Source: CAYXVB01 sp964467785 (GTDB lineage: Bacteria; Bdellovibrionota; UBA1018). Taken from it: a DNA stretch of 13,112 nt. Of this stretch, positions 6,501 to 13,112 are shown piece after piece. Under the pieces are notes generated by a model that was given only the letters and a program-made list of their open reading frames with translations, made no database searches and was not told the DNA's origin. Position 1 is the stretch's first letter. Each line of letters starts with the position of its first letter. Both the position numbers and the translations under genes were made by a program. The stretch lies in NCBI GenBank assembly GCA_964467785.1, contig CAYXVB010000103.1:1-13112 (forward strand). The letters run 5' to 3'.

Positions 6501-8201
6501 ATGACTCGCACGAAACAGCTCAATAAAAGTCTGATTCTGAGCAGCCTCGCCTTAGGGGCGGGCCTGTCTGCGTGCACTGGCCAGATCCCTGGCTCCATCC
6601 GGCTGGCACAGCAGGAGCAGACCTTTAAATCCACCCAGGAGGTCAACACCAAGATCGACCTCCTCTGGGTCGTCGATAACTCTTCCTCCATGGACATCGC
6701 CCAGGACAAGCTGCGCAGCGGCTTCGCCACCTTCGCAGCCAAGTACATGCAGCCGACTTGGGACATCCGCGTCGCTGTGATCTCCACGGACACTTACCTG
6801 GCCAATACGGCGTTTTCTCCGTATCTGAACACCACCATTCCGGGCACCGTCGGCGTGACGTCTACTTATATCAACAGCCGCCTCGCCACCTTCGTCAATC
6901 CGCCCTCCAACCCCACACTGATCAACACCGGCACCGGCGTCTTCACCAACGGCTTCAAGTACAAGGATCTCATGCCGGCGTGGGTCAACGGCATCAGCCG
7001 CCTGATCCCGGGCACGCACGACGGCCCCATGGCCGCGCTCTGCGTGGAGTCGCTGCCGTACTTCCTTCTCGGTGAGACCAAGTGCAACATCCGCGACAAT
7101 CAGCTCGGCAATACCGGCACCTATAATTGCCTGCATCCCAATACGGGCGCCGGCGAGTCCAGCATCACCCAGTGCGTGAATACGCTCGAAAACGATACGA
7201 TCCACTCGGGCAAGCCAATCATCACGACCATGCCTGGCAGCCCGCTCTCGGGCTCGGCGCTCACCGCCTGGACGAATAAGCTCGTGGACGACTTCATGAT
7301 CAACGTCAGCACGGGCACCGCCGGCCACGGCTCTGAGCGCGGCCTCGGCTCCGTCCTCCAGCTCCTGAACGACAACGAGAGCACCTCCACCGCTTTCTTC
7401 CGCCCGGGCTCGCTCCGCGGGATCATCTTCATCACCGATGAAGAAGACCAGACGATGGACATCGAAGCCTCTCCTCCCGCCGGCTTCAATCCTTACACCC
7501 ATTATGCCTGTGACCAGGCCGGCCTGGTCGCGCTCAACGGCGCTGGCCCCATTACTGGCGCCGGCGCCTACTGCTGCACCGGCGGCAGCTGTCGTTTCGG
7601 AGCCGAAGGGATCACCTGCCCCTCAAAGACAGTCGACGGCTACACTTACACTCCGAGCGTCTGCCCGGTGTCGGCCAAGCTGACCCCGGTCGCCAACGTC
7701 AAAGCCCAGCTCGACACCTTCTTCAGCGCCCTGGATGCGGTCGCGGGCACCGGCCCCAACTACTTCGTGGTCTCGCTCGTCCCGCTCAGCGGAACCTCGA
7801 TCCAAGCCTTGCAGGCCGCCCGAAACGCCGACGACATCGCGGCTGGCGGCTTCAAGACCGTCGCCACGGACCGCGGCGATCGCTATATCGCCCTGGGCAA
7901 CCTCGTGGGCAACGGCTCCATGGCCATGGAGCTCAATTCCACGGATTATACCCCGATCCTCAATGCCATCGGCGACGCGATCATCTCCAAGAAGAGCACC
8001 TTCACGCTAGCACGCGCCCCGACGGCCCAGGAGGACATGATCGTCAAGGTCGTCCATGCCGACGGCAGCGAGACCGTCATTCCTTCGACGAAATACACGA
8101 TCAGCGGAAAATCGATCATTATCACCGATTCAGCCATTGTGCTCAGCTTCTCAGCGACCGATAAGGTCAGCATCAACTATCAGCCGAAGACGGCTTATTA
8201 A
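6501..8201 (+). CDS. von Willebrand factor A-domain lipoprotein
   Basis: A 566-residue exported lipoprotein. The N-terminal signal (LNKSLILSSLALGAG) ends in the lipobox LSAC with Cys25 as the lipidated residue. Thr at +2 is not the Asp inner-membrane retention signal of enterobacteria, so outer-membrane placement is plausible. A vWA domain begins near residue 50: KIDLLWVVDNSSSMD carries the MIDAS metal motif DxSxS (Asp59, Ser61, Ser63), and FITDEED (Asp313) is the later MIDAS loop. Six Cys between residues 337 and 388, including a Cys-Cys pair, lie in an insertion and are probably disulfide-bonded in the periplasm. Residues from about 505 form a separate beta-rich tail ending SINYQPKTAY. AGAGGAG at 6485-6491 is a good ribosome site, 9 nt from the ATG. 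vWA domains bind protein partners through a metal; the partner is unknown. It lies 33 nt upstream of the TolQ-like gene. Confidence 0.9.
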   Translation: MTRTKQLNKSLILSSLALGAGLSACTGQIPGSIRLAQQEQTFKSTQEVNTKIDLLWVVDNSSSMDIAQDKLRSGFATFAAKYMQPTWDIRVAVISTDTYLANTAFSPYLNTTIPGTVGVTSTYINSRLATFVNPPSNPTLINTGTGVFTNGFKYKDLMPAWVNGISRLIPGTHDGPMAALCVESLPYFLLGETKCNIRDNQLGNTGTYNCLHPNTGAGESSITQCVNTLENDTIHSGKPIITTMPGSPLSGSALTAWTNKLVDDFMINVSTGTAGHGSERGLGSVLQLLNDNESTSTAFFRPGSLRGIIFITDEEDQTMDIEASPPAGFNPYTHYACDQAGLVALNGAGPITGAGAYCCTGGSCRFGAEGITCPSKTVDGYTYTPSVCPVSAKLTPVANVKAQLDTFFSALDAVAGTGPNYFVVSLVPLSGTSIQALQAARNADDIAAGGFKTVATDRGDRYIALGNLVGNGSMAMELNSTDYTPILNAIGDAIISKKSTFTLARAPTAQEDMIVKVVHADGSETVIPSTKYTISGKSIIITDSAIVLSFSATDKVSINYQPKTAY

Positions 8202-8234
8202 ACTGCGATAGTTAAAAGAAGAGAGGAATCAAAA

Positions 8235-8942
8235 ATGTCTGGTTATTTCGACTTCATCCGGAACAATCTGTCGCACGTCGCACCGATCCTGATCGCCGCA
8301 GCCTTCGCGCTGGCCATCATCGGCGAACGCTCGATGGCTCTCTTCAAGCTCTACGCCATCAAGGATACCCAAGGCTTCTTCGACAAGCTGCAGGAGTTGA
8401 TCCTCGCCGGCAAAGTCGCGGACGCGATTGCCTTCTGCGACCGTTTCAACGAAAAGCCGGTCGCCAGGGTCGTCAAGCAGGGTCTCCTCCGCTCGCACCA
8501 GCCCGAATCGCTGATCGAGCACGGTCTCCAACTCGCGGTCGCGGACGCGACCCAGCTCGTGAGCCGCCGCACTAGCTTCCTGGCGACGATCGCCAACGTA
8601 GCCACCCTTCTCGGCCTTTTGGGCACCATCGCCGGCCTTATCGCCTCATTCGAGGCGGTCGGCCACGCCGATGCACAGCAAAAGTCAGCGCTGCTCGCGG
8701 CTGGTATCTCCACCGCGATGAACGCCACCATGCTCGGCCTCGGCGTCGCCATCCCGTGCATGGTCGCTTACAGCTTCCTCATGAACCGAAGCAACCGCAT
8801 CATTAGCGACATCGAACAGGCCGCGATCCGCACGATGGACCTGCTCAAACAGCGCTACTATGCTGCGGAAACCTCGCTATTGAACGACACGCTCGACAAG
8901 AATGAGGCTGGCAAAGTCGTCAGCCTCCACAAGACGGCATAA
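8235..8942 (+). CDS. TolQ/ExbB/MotA-family proton-channel protein
   Basis: An inner-membrane protein of 235 residues with the three-helix TolQ/ExbB layout. TM1 covers about 14-30 and ends in the conserved Glu31-Arg32. A cytoplasmic helical region follows. TM2 (about 115-140) contains GLLGTIAGLI (Gly127 to Thr131 are the GLLGT core). TM3 (about 157-182) contains NATMLGLGVAIPCMVAY with the pore-lining Thr165. Together with ExbD-type partners it would form a proton-driven stator that powers work in the envelope. GAGAGGA at 8221-8227 is a strong ribosome site. Two ExbD-like genes follow at once, but no TolA, TonB, TolB or Pal is seen here, so a cell-division Tol system or a TonB transport system is less likely. 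The AglR-type motor protein of the Myxococcus gliding machinery is a good architectural match. The specific subfamily is not proven. Confidence 0.9.
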   Translation: MSGYFDFIRNNLSHVAPILIAAAFALAIIGERSMALFKLYAIKDTQGFFDKLQELILAGKVADAIAFCDRFNEKPVARVVKQGLLRSHQPESLIEHGLQLAVADATQLVSRRTSFLATIANVATLLGLLGTIAGLIASFEAVGHADAQQKSALLAAGISTAMNATMLGLGVAIPCMVAYSFLMNRSNRIISDIEQAAIRTMDLLKQRYYAAETSLLNDTLDKNEAGKVVSLHKTA

Positions 8943-8954
8943 AGGAGCCATTTT

Positions 8955-9422
8955 ATGATGGTCGGCGGCGAATCCGGCGGCAAAGGCGGCTCCCAGGACT
9001 TCGAGATCAACCTTGCCCCAATCATTGACTGCCTCACGGTTCTGATCACCTTCATCCTGGCTTCCGCGTCGTTCCTTTCGATTGGGATCTTGGATGCCGG
9101 CATCGCGGCCGCGGGCACGGCGGCCAAGGATGCCAAGGACTCTCCTCCGCCCGCTGTGAGCGTCACAGTCGAGCTTGGCACCGCCAAATCCATGGTGGTC
9201 AAGCTCCAGGGCAAGGCCAGCTCGACGCAGACAATCACCGCCAAGAACGGAGAGTACAACCTGGACGACCTCAAGGAGAATCTCGGCGGGATCAAGTCCA
9301 AGTGGCCTGACGTCAACGCCGTGGTCCTCACCGCCGACAACGGCGTGGAGTACCGTTACGTCGTCAAGACAATGGAGTCGATCCGCAAAACCATCCCGGC
9401 CGTGATGCTGGGCGGTTTCTGA
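8955..9422 (+). CDS. ExbD/TolR-family motor protein, first copy
   Basis: A 155-residue protein with one N-terminal membrane helix and a periplasmic domain. A Gly-rich cytoplasmic tail precedes the motif INLAPIIDCLTVLITFILAS. Asp25 in this motif matches the proton-carrying Asp of TolR and ExbD. The periplasmic part has an Ala/Pro-rich stretch (about 50-67) and ends with a TolR-like fold: VNAVVLTADNGVEYRYVVKTMESIRK. AGGAG at 8943-8947 lies 7 nt before the ATG at 8955, favouring this ATG over the next codon at 8958, which is also ATG. The gene begins 12 nt after the TolQ-like gene and 9 nt before the second ExbD gene. It probably pairs with both as one stator complex, comparable to AglQ or AglS in Myxococcus. 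Confidence 0.88.
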   Translation: MMVGGESGGKGGSQDFEINLAPIIDCLTVLITFILASASFLSIGILDAGIAAAGTAAKDAKDSPPPAVSVTVELGTAKSMVVKLQGKASSTQTITAKNGEYNLDDLKENLGGIKSKWPDVNAVVLTADNGVEYRYVVKTMESIRKTIPAVMLGGF

Positions 9423-9431
9423 GGTACAGCC

Positions 9432-9935
9432 ATGAAGAAGAAATCCCTGTTCAAAAAGCAGCGCCAGAACGAGGAAATGGCCCTCCAGATCACTTCGATG
9501 GCCGACATCTTCACCATCCTCCTGGTCTTTCTCCTCAAGAGCTACGCGACGAGCGCGGTCAACATCGCGCCGACCAGCGGTATGCAGCTCCCCGAGGCCC
9601 AAGCCGGCGAATCGGCGGTCGAAGCACTCAAGATCGAAATCTCCCAAAGCGCCGTTCAAGTCGAAGGAAAGCCGGTCGCCACGCTCCACGAATTCAAATT
9701 CGAACCCCAGGACCTCCAGGGCAACGGCTCGTCCAAGACCCTTTCCTCGGCCCTGGAGCGCGAACGCCAGCGTCAAATTCTCATCGCCAAGAACAATAGC
9801 GACGTCAAAGTCGATGCCAAGATCATGGTCATCGCTGACCAGCGGACGCCCTATTCCACTGTGAAATCAGTCTTGGCCTCCGCGGCCCTGAACGGCTACA
9901 CTGATTTCAAGCTGGCAGTCGTCAAACCTGAGTGA
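9432..9935 (+). CDS. ExbD/TolR-family motor protein, second copy
   Basis: A 167-residue ExbD-type protein, clearly different in sequence from the copy just upstream. A Lys/Arg-rich cytoplasmic tail (residues 2-11) precedes the membrane helix in ITSMADIFTILLVFLLKSYA, where Asp25 is the expected proton-carrying residue. The periplasmic domain ends with VMVIADQ-like strands: KIMVIADQRTPYSTVKSVLASAALNGYTDFKLAV, the usual TolR/ExbD signature of an Asp-x-x-x-Pro-Tyr segment followed by a helix and a Gly-Tyr turn. GAGGT at 9421-9425 overlaps the stop of the preceding gene and serves as ribosome site. Having two unlike ExbD partners for one TolQ-type protein matches the AglR-AglQ-AglS arrangement. 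Confidence 0.88.
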   Translation: MKKKSLFKKQRQNEEMALQITSMADIFTILLVFLLKSYATSAVNIAPTSGMQLPEAQAGESAVEALKIEISQSAVQVEGKPVATLHEFKFEPQDLQGNGSSKTLSSALERERQRQILIAKNNSDVKVDAKIMVIADQRTPYSTVKSVLASAALNGYTDFKLAVVKPE

Positions 9936-9941
9936 TTGTCG

Positions 9942-9957
9942 GCCCACATGAATGGGC
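9942..9957 (+). repeat. Short stem-loop between the second ExbD gene and the TPR gene
   Basis: GCCCA (9942-9946), loop CATGAA, then TGGGC (9953-9957) make a perfect 5-bp stem. It overlaps an alternative ATG (9952) for the TPR gene, and no T tract follows. Its small size makes chance occurrence likely. Confidence 0.25.
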
Positions 9958-10005
9958 AGACCTCCGAGCAACACTGATTTCCCCGATTATCTGGCGAACC
10001 CCAAG

Positions 10006-13000
10006 ATGGACAAAGGGTCCGCCTCGCTGCTTTTCGCGGTCCTCGCGTTCGGCGCGCAGGCTACTGTTCCGCATTTTGCGGCCGCGGCGGAGTCAAAATC
10101 AAAGGAAGCCGCCGAAGTCCAAGTTAGCAAAGGCGCTTCCAACGAAGCCTATGACCGCGGCGTCGACGAGGTCGCGCTCGCTTCGCAGGAAAACGCGATC
10201 GCCAAGCTCAACGTCCTTCTCAAGAAATATCAGGGCTCGCGCCAAGAGCCCATCCTCCTCTCCCGCCTCGGCGACATCCAGCAGCAATGTGCCTCGATTC
10301 TCTTCCGCATCTCCCATGCGTCGTCCTCCCACGGAAGCAAGGGCAAGAACGACCAGGCGCGCTACAAAAAGGCCGTACAGCAGACGATCTCCACCTTCAA
10401 CACTCTCATCGCCAAATATCCCAATTACGAGGAAGTGCCCCATGCCTATTTCGCGCGCGGCAAATCCCATGAGGACATCGGCGAAAAGGACAAGGCCACC
10501 AAGGACTACCTCTACCTGATCCGCAACTTTCCGATTACCGAGGAAAGTCTGTCCGCCTACATGGCGCTCGCCGAGTTCTCGATCGAGAGCAATGACCATC
10601 CGCGCGCCATCGGCTTCCTCAAGGAAGTCGAGAAATTCGAAAACAGCCCGCACTATCCCTTCGCGCTCTACAAGCTCGCATGGTCCCACTACAACCTTAA
10701 AAACATCCCTGCGGCCTTGGGCTATGCCGAACGCCAGATCGCGTTTTACAACGCGCGAGCCAAGCTCGAGGGCACGGACGCGACCTCCGACAACGCCCTC
10801 AAGGACAATACCCTGCTGGACCTCGCCGTATTCTACTTCGAGGGCTACGAGCAGAAAAACTCCGCCTATACTCGCGAAAAAGCCCTCGCCTATTTCAAAG
10901 GCATCGACTCCGGCCCGGTGCTCGGCAAGATCGCGCTCCGCTTCGCAAAGTTGCTGCGTTCGCACAGCCATGAGGCCGACCTTCTCGCTTTCAAGAACGA
11001 GATCATCCAAAAAGAGTCGAATCGACCCGAAAGCCTGGAAGTGGTGATCACGGCCTATGACTTCCAGCTCAACAAGCGCGACTATCCGCGCGTCATCGAA
11101 AGCGCGCAGGACATGGCGCGACTTTGGCAGTCCGGCAAGCGCTACGAAGGCTTCACCCGCGCGCAGAAACAGGTGCTCGACACCGCCGAAGGCTTGCAAG
11201 CCGCGATCCTCAAGAACAAGGAAGCCACGGAAATTCGCCGCTTCAGCGAGATCCTGGCCACCGTTTACGACACGTTCACGCGCATGGTCGATGATACAGA
11301 TCCACGCATTCCGCGCGTGCATTACAACCTCGCCGAGACCCTCTTCGCGATCAAGGACTATTCTGGCGCCACGATCCACTACCGCTGGGTCGTCAATCAT
11401 CCGGCTCTGGCCGAAAAAGACTCCACTGTCGCCGACTCCGCGCTCAAAGCGATCGCTTGCCGCTACGAAGTGCTGCGCGAGAAGAACCTGATCCCCAAGG
11501 AGCTTACCGCTCGCTCGCCAAAAGCCGTCAAGCCCGCCTCTCTCGACCCCTTGCTCGGCGAGTGGATCGAGTGGATCGACGTGCAATTCGCAGCCTATTT
11601 CAAGGGCGATCCAAAAGCCGGCAAGGACATGGCGAAGACGACCGAGAACTTCCTCTTCGAATCGGCCCGCTCCCTTTACGCCCAAGGCCATATCGTCAAA
11701 GCCATGGAGCGCATGCGCGAATTGATCAAGCGCAATCCAAGGTCCAATTACGCGGTTCCGTCAGCCTCATTGATTCTCGACACCTCGATCGCCTCCGAGG
11801 ACTGGGAACTGGTGCACGAGCTCGCCACCGAGTTCCTCGCGGTCAAAGAGTGGGCCTCTCTCGACCCAGAGTTCATGAAGCGCCTCTTCGCGGTGGCGGC
11901 CGACGCTTATTACAAACAGATCGAGGCGCGGTATCAAGCCAACGACCCCAAAAGCGTGGTCAAGATGTCCGAGAAGTTTCTCGACAAGTATTCCGCGAGC
12001 AAGCGCATCACCGATACGCTGGCTCTGGCCGGAGCGGCCGCGCTCAGCATCAATGAAAAGGCGCGCGCCCAAAAGTACTTCTCCCAGATCATCGATTCCT
12101 CCAAGGATCTCTCCGGCAACAAGCTGGGCTCGCACGCGGGTGACAATCTTTCAGCAGCGCTCGCCTCGCGAGCCCAGATGAGCGAGGACCGCTACCAGTT
12201 CCTCTCCGCCGCGTTGGACTACAAGGCATTGCTGACCCTGCCCCGGGAAAAGCTCTCCGAAAAAATCCGCCTCAACGCAGAGAAAGCCGATGCGCTTCGA
12301 CGCAAGGTCCTGGCGCTGATCTGGCTCTCGGATAACACGGCGGAGCTACGTGCCGCGCTCGCCAACCCCGCCCTGTGCACGGAGACGCTCGCCCCCGAGT
12401 GCGAGCGCTACCAGGCACTGATCCTCGTCGCCACTCCTGACAAAATCGCCGCGCCCGAAACGACCGAGAAGGCTTTTGACAAGTCACGCAAAAACTCCTC
12501 AGGCACCAAGGACATCCGCGCCCTCTGGGCCGCGATCGCACTCGAAGGCTCCAAGAACCTGGCCTTCCGCGACCGCAACAACGCGCTCCGCACGCTGGCC
12601 AATGGCTGGGATGAGCTTGATCCCTTGGTCAAGTTCGCTCTGCTCCCGCGCATCAACGTCTCGGTGCCACACGCATTCGAACTCAATCGCGCCGCCATGA
12701 AGGAAGTGGCCCCTCTGCGCGCCGACGAGCGCTACATCACCCGCCGCGTGGAAGTGATCCGTGAAATGGAAAACGCGGCCACCAAGATCGTGCAGATGCC
12801 CTGGGCCCGTATCCGCGCTACAGTGATGAACGAGCTGGCCTCGCTCTACATCGACCTCGCCCGCGGCCTCGAGGCTCTGCCGGCCCCCAAGGGCCTCAAC
12901 GAGGCGGAAACTGCCGCCTACCAAGACACGATCCGCAAGCTCACGCTGCCTTTCGAGGAAAAGGGCCAGGACGTCCGCTCCAAGGCCTTCGAGATCGCAT

Positions 13001-13112
13001 CGCGCGCATCGGTCGAGGATGAGGTCTTGCAGAAGATCGCCGGGCCTTTCTTCGCGGAGAATCCGTCCCAGGCCAAGAAGATCAGGCTAACGACCCCTGT
13101 CGCTGAGAGCAC
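10006..13112 (+). CDS. Large exported TPR-repeat protein (3' end beyond window)
   Basis: An open frame of 1035 codons with no stop before the window end. The N-terminus has a signal-peptide pattern: MDKGSASLLFAVLAF, then a likely cleavage region near AAAA at residues 24-28. The protein is therefore probably periplasmic. From about residue 60 it is a long array of TPR-type helix pairs, clearest at 64-85, 125-180 (with YPNYEEVPHAYFARGKSHEDIG) and 185-250 (PHYPFALYKLAWSHYNLKNIPAALGYAERQ); later repeats around 440-470, 560-590 and 640-690 are more divergent. No catalytic motif was seen. Such arrays scaffold protein complexes; large TPR proteins such as GltD/AgmU accompany the Agl/Glt motor in myxobacteria. 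An in-frame ATG at 9952 would add 18 residues including acidic ones, making a poorer signal peptide, so 10006 is preferred. Neither start has a strong Shine-Dalgarno sequence. Confidence 0.85.
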   Translation, partial: MDKGSASLLFAVLAFGAQATVPHFAAAAESKSKEAAEVQVSKGASNEAYDRGVDEVALASQENAIAKLNVLLKKYQGSRQEPILLSRLGDIQQQCASILFRISHASSSHGSKGKNDQARYKKAVQQTISTFNTLIAKYPNYEEVPHAYFARGKSHEDIGEKDKATKDYLYLIRNFPITEESLSAYMALAEFSIESNDHPRAIGFLKEVEKFENSPHYPFALYKLAWSHYNLKNIPAALGYAERQIAFYNARAKLEGTDATSDNALKDNTLLDLAVFYFEGYEQKNSAYTREKALAYFKGIDSGPVLGKIALRFAKLLRSHSHEADLLAFKNEIIQKESNRPESLEVVITAYDFQLNKRDYPRVIESAQDMARLWQSGKRYEGFTRAQKQVLDTAEGLQAAILKNKEATEIRRFSEILATVYDTFTRMVDDTDPRIPRVHYNLAETLFAIKDYSGATIHYRWVVNHPALAEKDSTVADSALKAIACRYEVLREKNLIPKELTARSPKAVKPASLDPLLGEWIEWIDVQFAAYFKGDPKAGKDMAKTTENFLFESARSLYAQGHIVKAMERMRELIKRNPRSNYAVPSASLILDTSIASEDWELVHELATEFLAVKEWASLDPEFMKRLFAVAADAYYKQIEARYQANDPKSVVKMSEKFLDKYSASKRITDTLALAGAAALSINEKARAQKYFSQIIDSSKDLSGNKLGSHAGDNLSAALASRAQMSEDRYQFLSAALDYKALLTLPREKLSEKIRLNAEKADALRRKVLALIWLSDNTAELRAALANPALCTETLAPECERYQALILVATPDKIAAPETTEKAFDKSRKNSSGTKDIRALWAAIALEGSKNLAFRDRNNALRTLANGWDELDPLVKFALLPRINVSVPHAFELNRAAMKEVAPLRADERYITRRVEVIREMENAATKIVQMPWARIRATVMNELASLYIDLARGLEALPAPKGLNEAETAAYQDTIRKLTLPFEEKGQDVRSKAFEIASRASVEDEVLQKIAGPFFAENPSQAKKIRLTTPVAES

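Noticed and set aside
6552..7502. Minus-strand open frame of 316 codons
   Set aside because: It is opposite the vWA lipoprotein gene with lipobox and MIDAS motif. The frame is low-complexity and charged, typical of an antisense artefact.
6501..8201. Bat (BatA-BatE) aerotolerance-type locus, suggested by vWA plus TPR genes
   Set aside because: Bat vWA proteins are membrane-anchored and sit with a MoxR-type ATPase. Here the vWA protein is a lipoprotein and no ATPase is present, while a TolQ/ExbD motor is.
8235..9935. Assignment as a MotAB flagellar stator or a classical TolQR-Pal or TonB system
   Set aside because: The second and third genes are short ExbD-type proteins without a peptidoglycan-binding OmpA-like domain, and no tolA, tolB, pal, tonB or flagellar gene is visible.
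9932..10519. Plus-strand open frame of 195 codons
   Set aside because: It is rich in Arg, Ser and Pro, as expected for an out-of-frame reading of GC-rich DNA, and overlaps the true TPR frame that stays open to the window end.
10099..11691. Long minus-strand open frame (530 codons) opposite the TPR gene
   Set aside because: It lies antisense to a clear signal-peptide/TPR coding frame. Its composition is what G/C-ending codons produce on the complementary strand, and no family features are visible.

Overview
The window is GC-rich bacterial DNA with strong G/C preference at third codon positions. All credible genes lie on the + strand. It starts inside a sucB-type gene and ends inside a long TPR-protein gene. 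Gram-negative features are a lipoprotein with a lipobox, a TolQ/ExbD motor and a long signal-peptide protein. The gene mix (a TolQ-TolR-TolR trio without TolA, TonB, TolB or Pal, next to a von Willebrand lipoprotein and a large secreted TPR protein, plus a PilZ-like/receiver-TPR pair) suggests the Bdellovibrionota/Myxococcota side of the old deltaproteobacteria. That placement is inference, since no rRNA or marker gene is present.

Layout. (1) 1-3403, central metabolism: the end of the E2 subunit of 2-oxoglutarate dehydrogenase (sucB), its E3 partner dihydrolipoamide dehydrogenase (lpdA), and an aldehyde dehydrogenase with a complete catalytic set. Gaps are 14 and 41 nt, so this looks like one transcript. 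(2) 3428-5263, signalling pair: a small protein resembling a degenerate PilZ domain, followed after 3 nt by a response-regulator receiver fused to a TPR-like helical array. (3) 5264-5412, an AT-rich intergenic island unlike the rest of the window. It holds a 12-bp palindrome, a possible promoter, a nine-codon mini-ORF, and a perfect 17-bp-arm inverted repeat covering the start codon of the next gene. (4) 5413-13112, an envelope-machine operon: a membrane-anchored protein with a long Ser/Thr/Gly/Ala linker and a Cys-containing C-terminal domain, a von Willebrand A lipoprotein, a TolQ/ExbB/MotA-type proton-channel protein, two different ExbD/TolR-type proteins, and a large exported TPR protein cut by the window end.

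How the parts may work together: the TolQ-like protein and the two ExbD-like proteins carry the residues expected of a proton-driven inner-membrane motor. The lipoprotein, the tethered linker protein and the TPR protein would be periplasmic or outer-membrane partners. The closest known arrangement is the Agl/Glt gliding machinery of Myxococcus xanthus (AglR-AglQ-AglS plus Glt proteins). The match here rests on architecture and gene order, not on a search. The PilZ-like/receiver-TPR pair just upstream could be its signalling input, but adjacency is the only evidence.

No tRNA, rRNA, CRISPR array, insertion sequence or convincing intrinsic terminator was seen. No gene-free stretch exceeds 300 bases.
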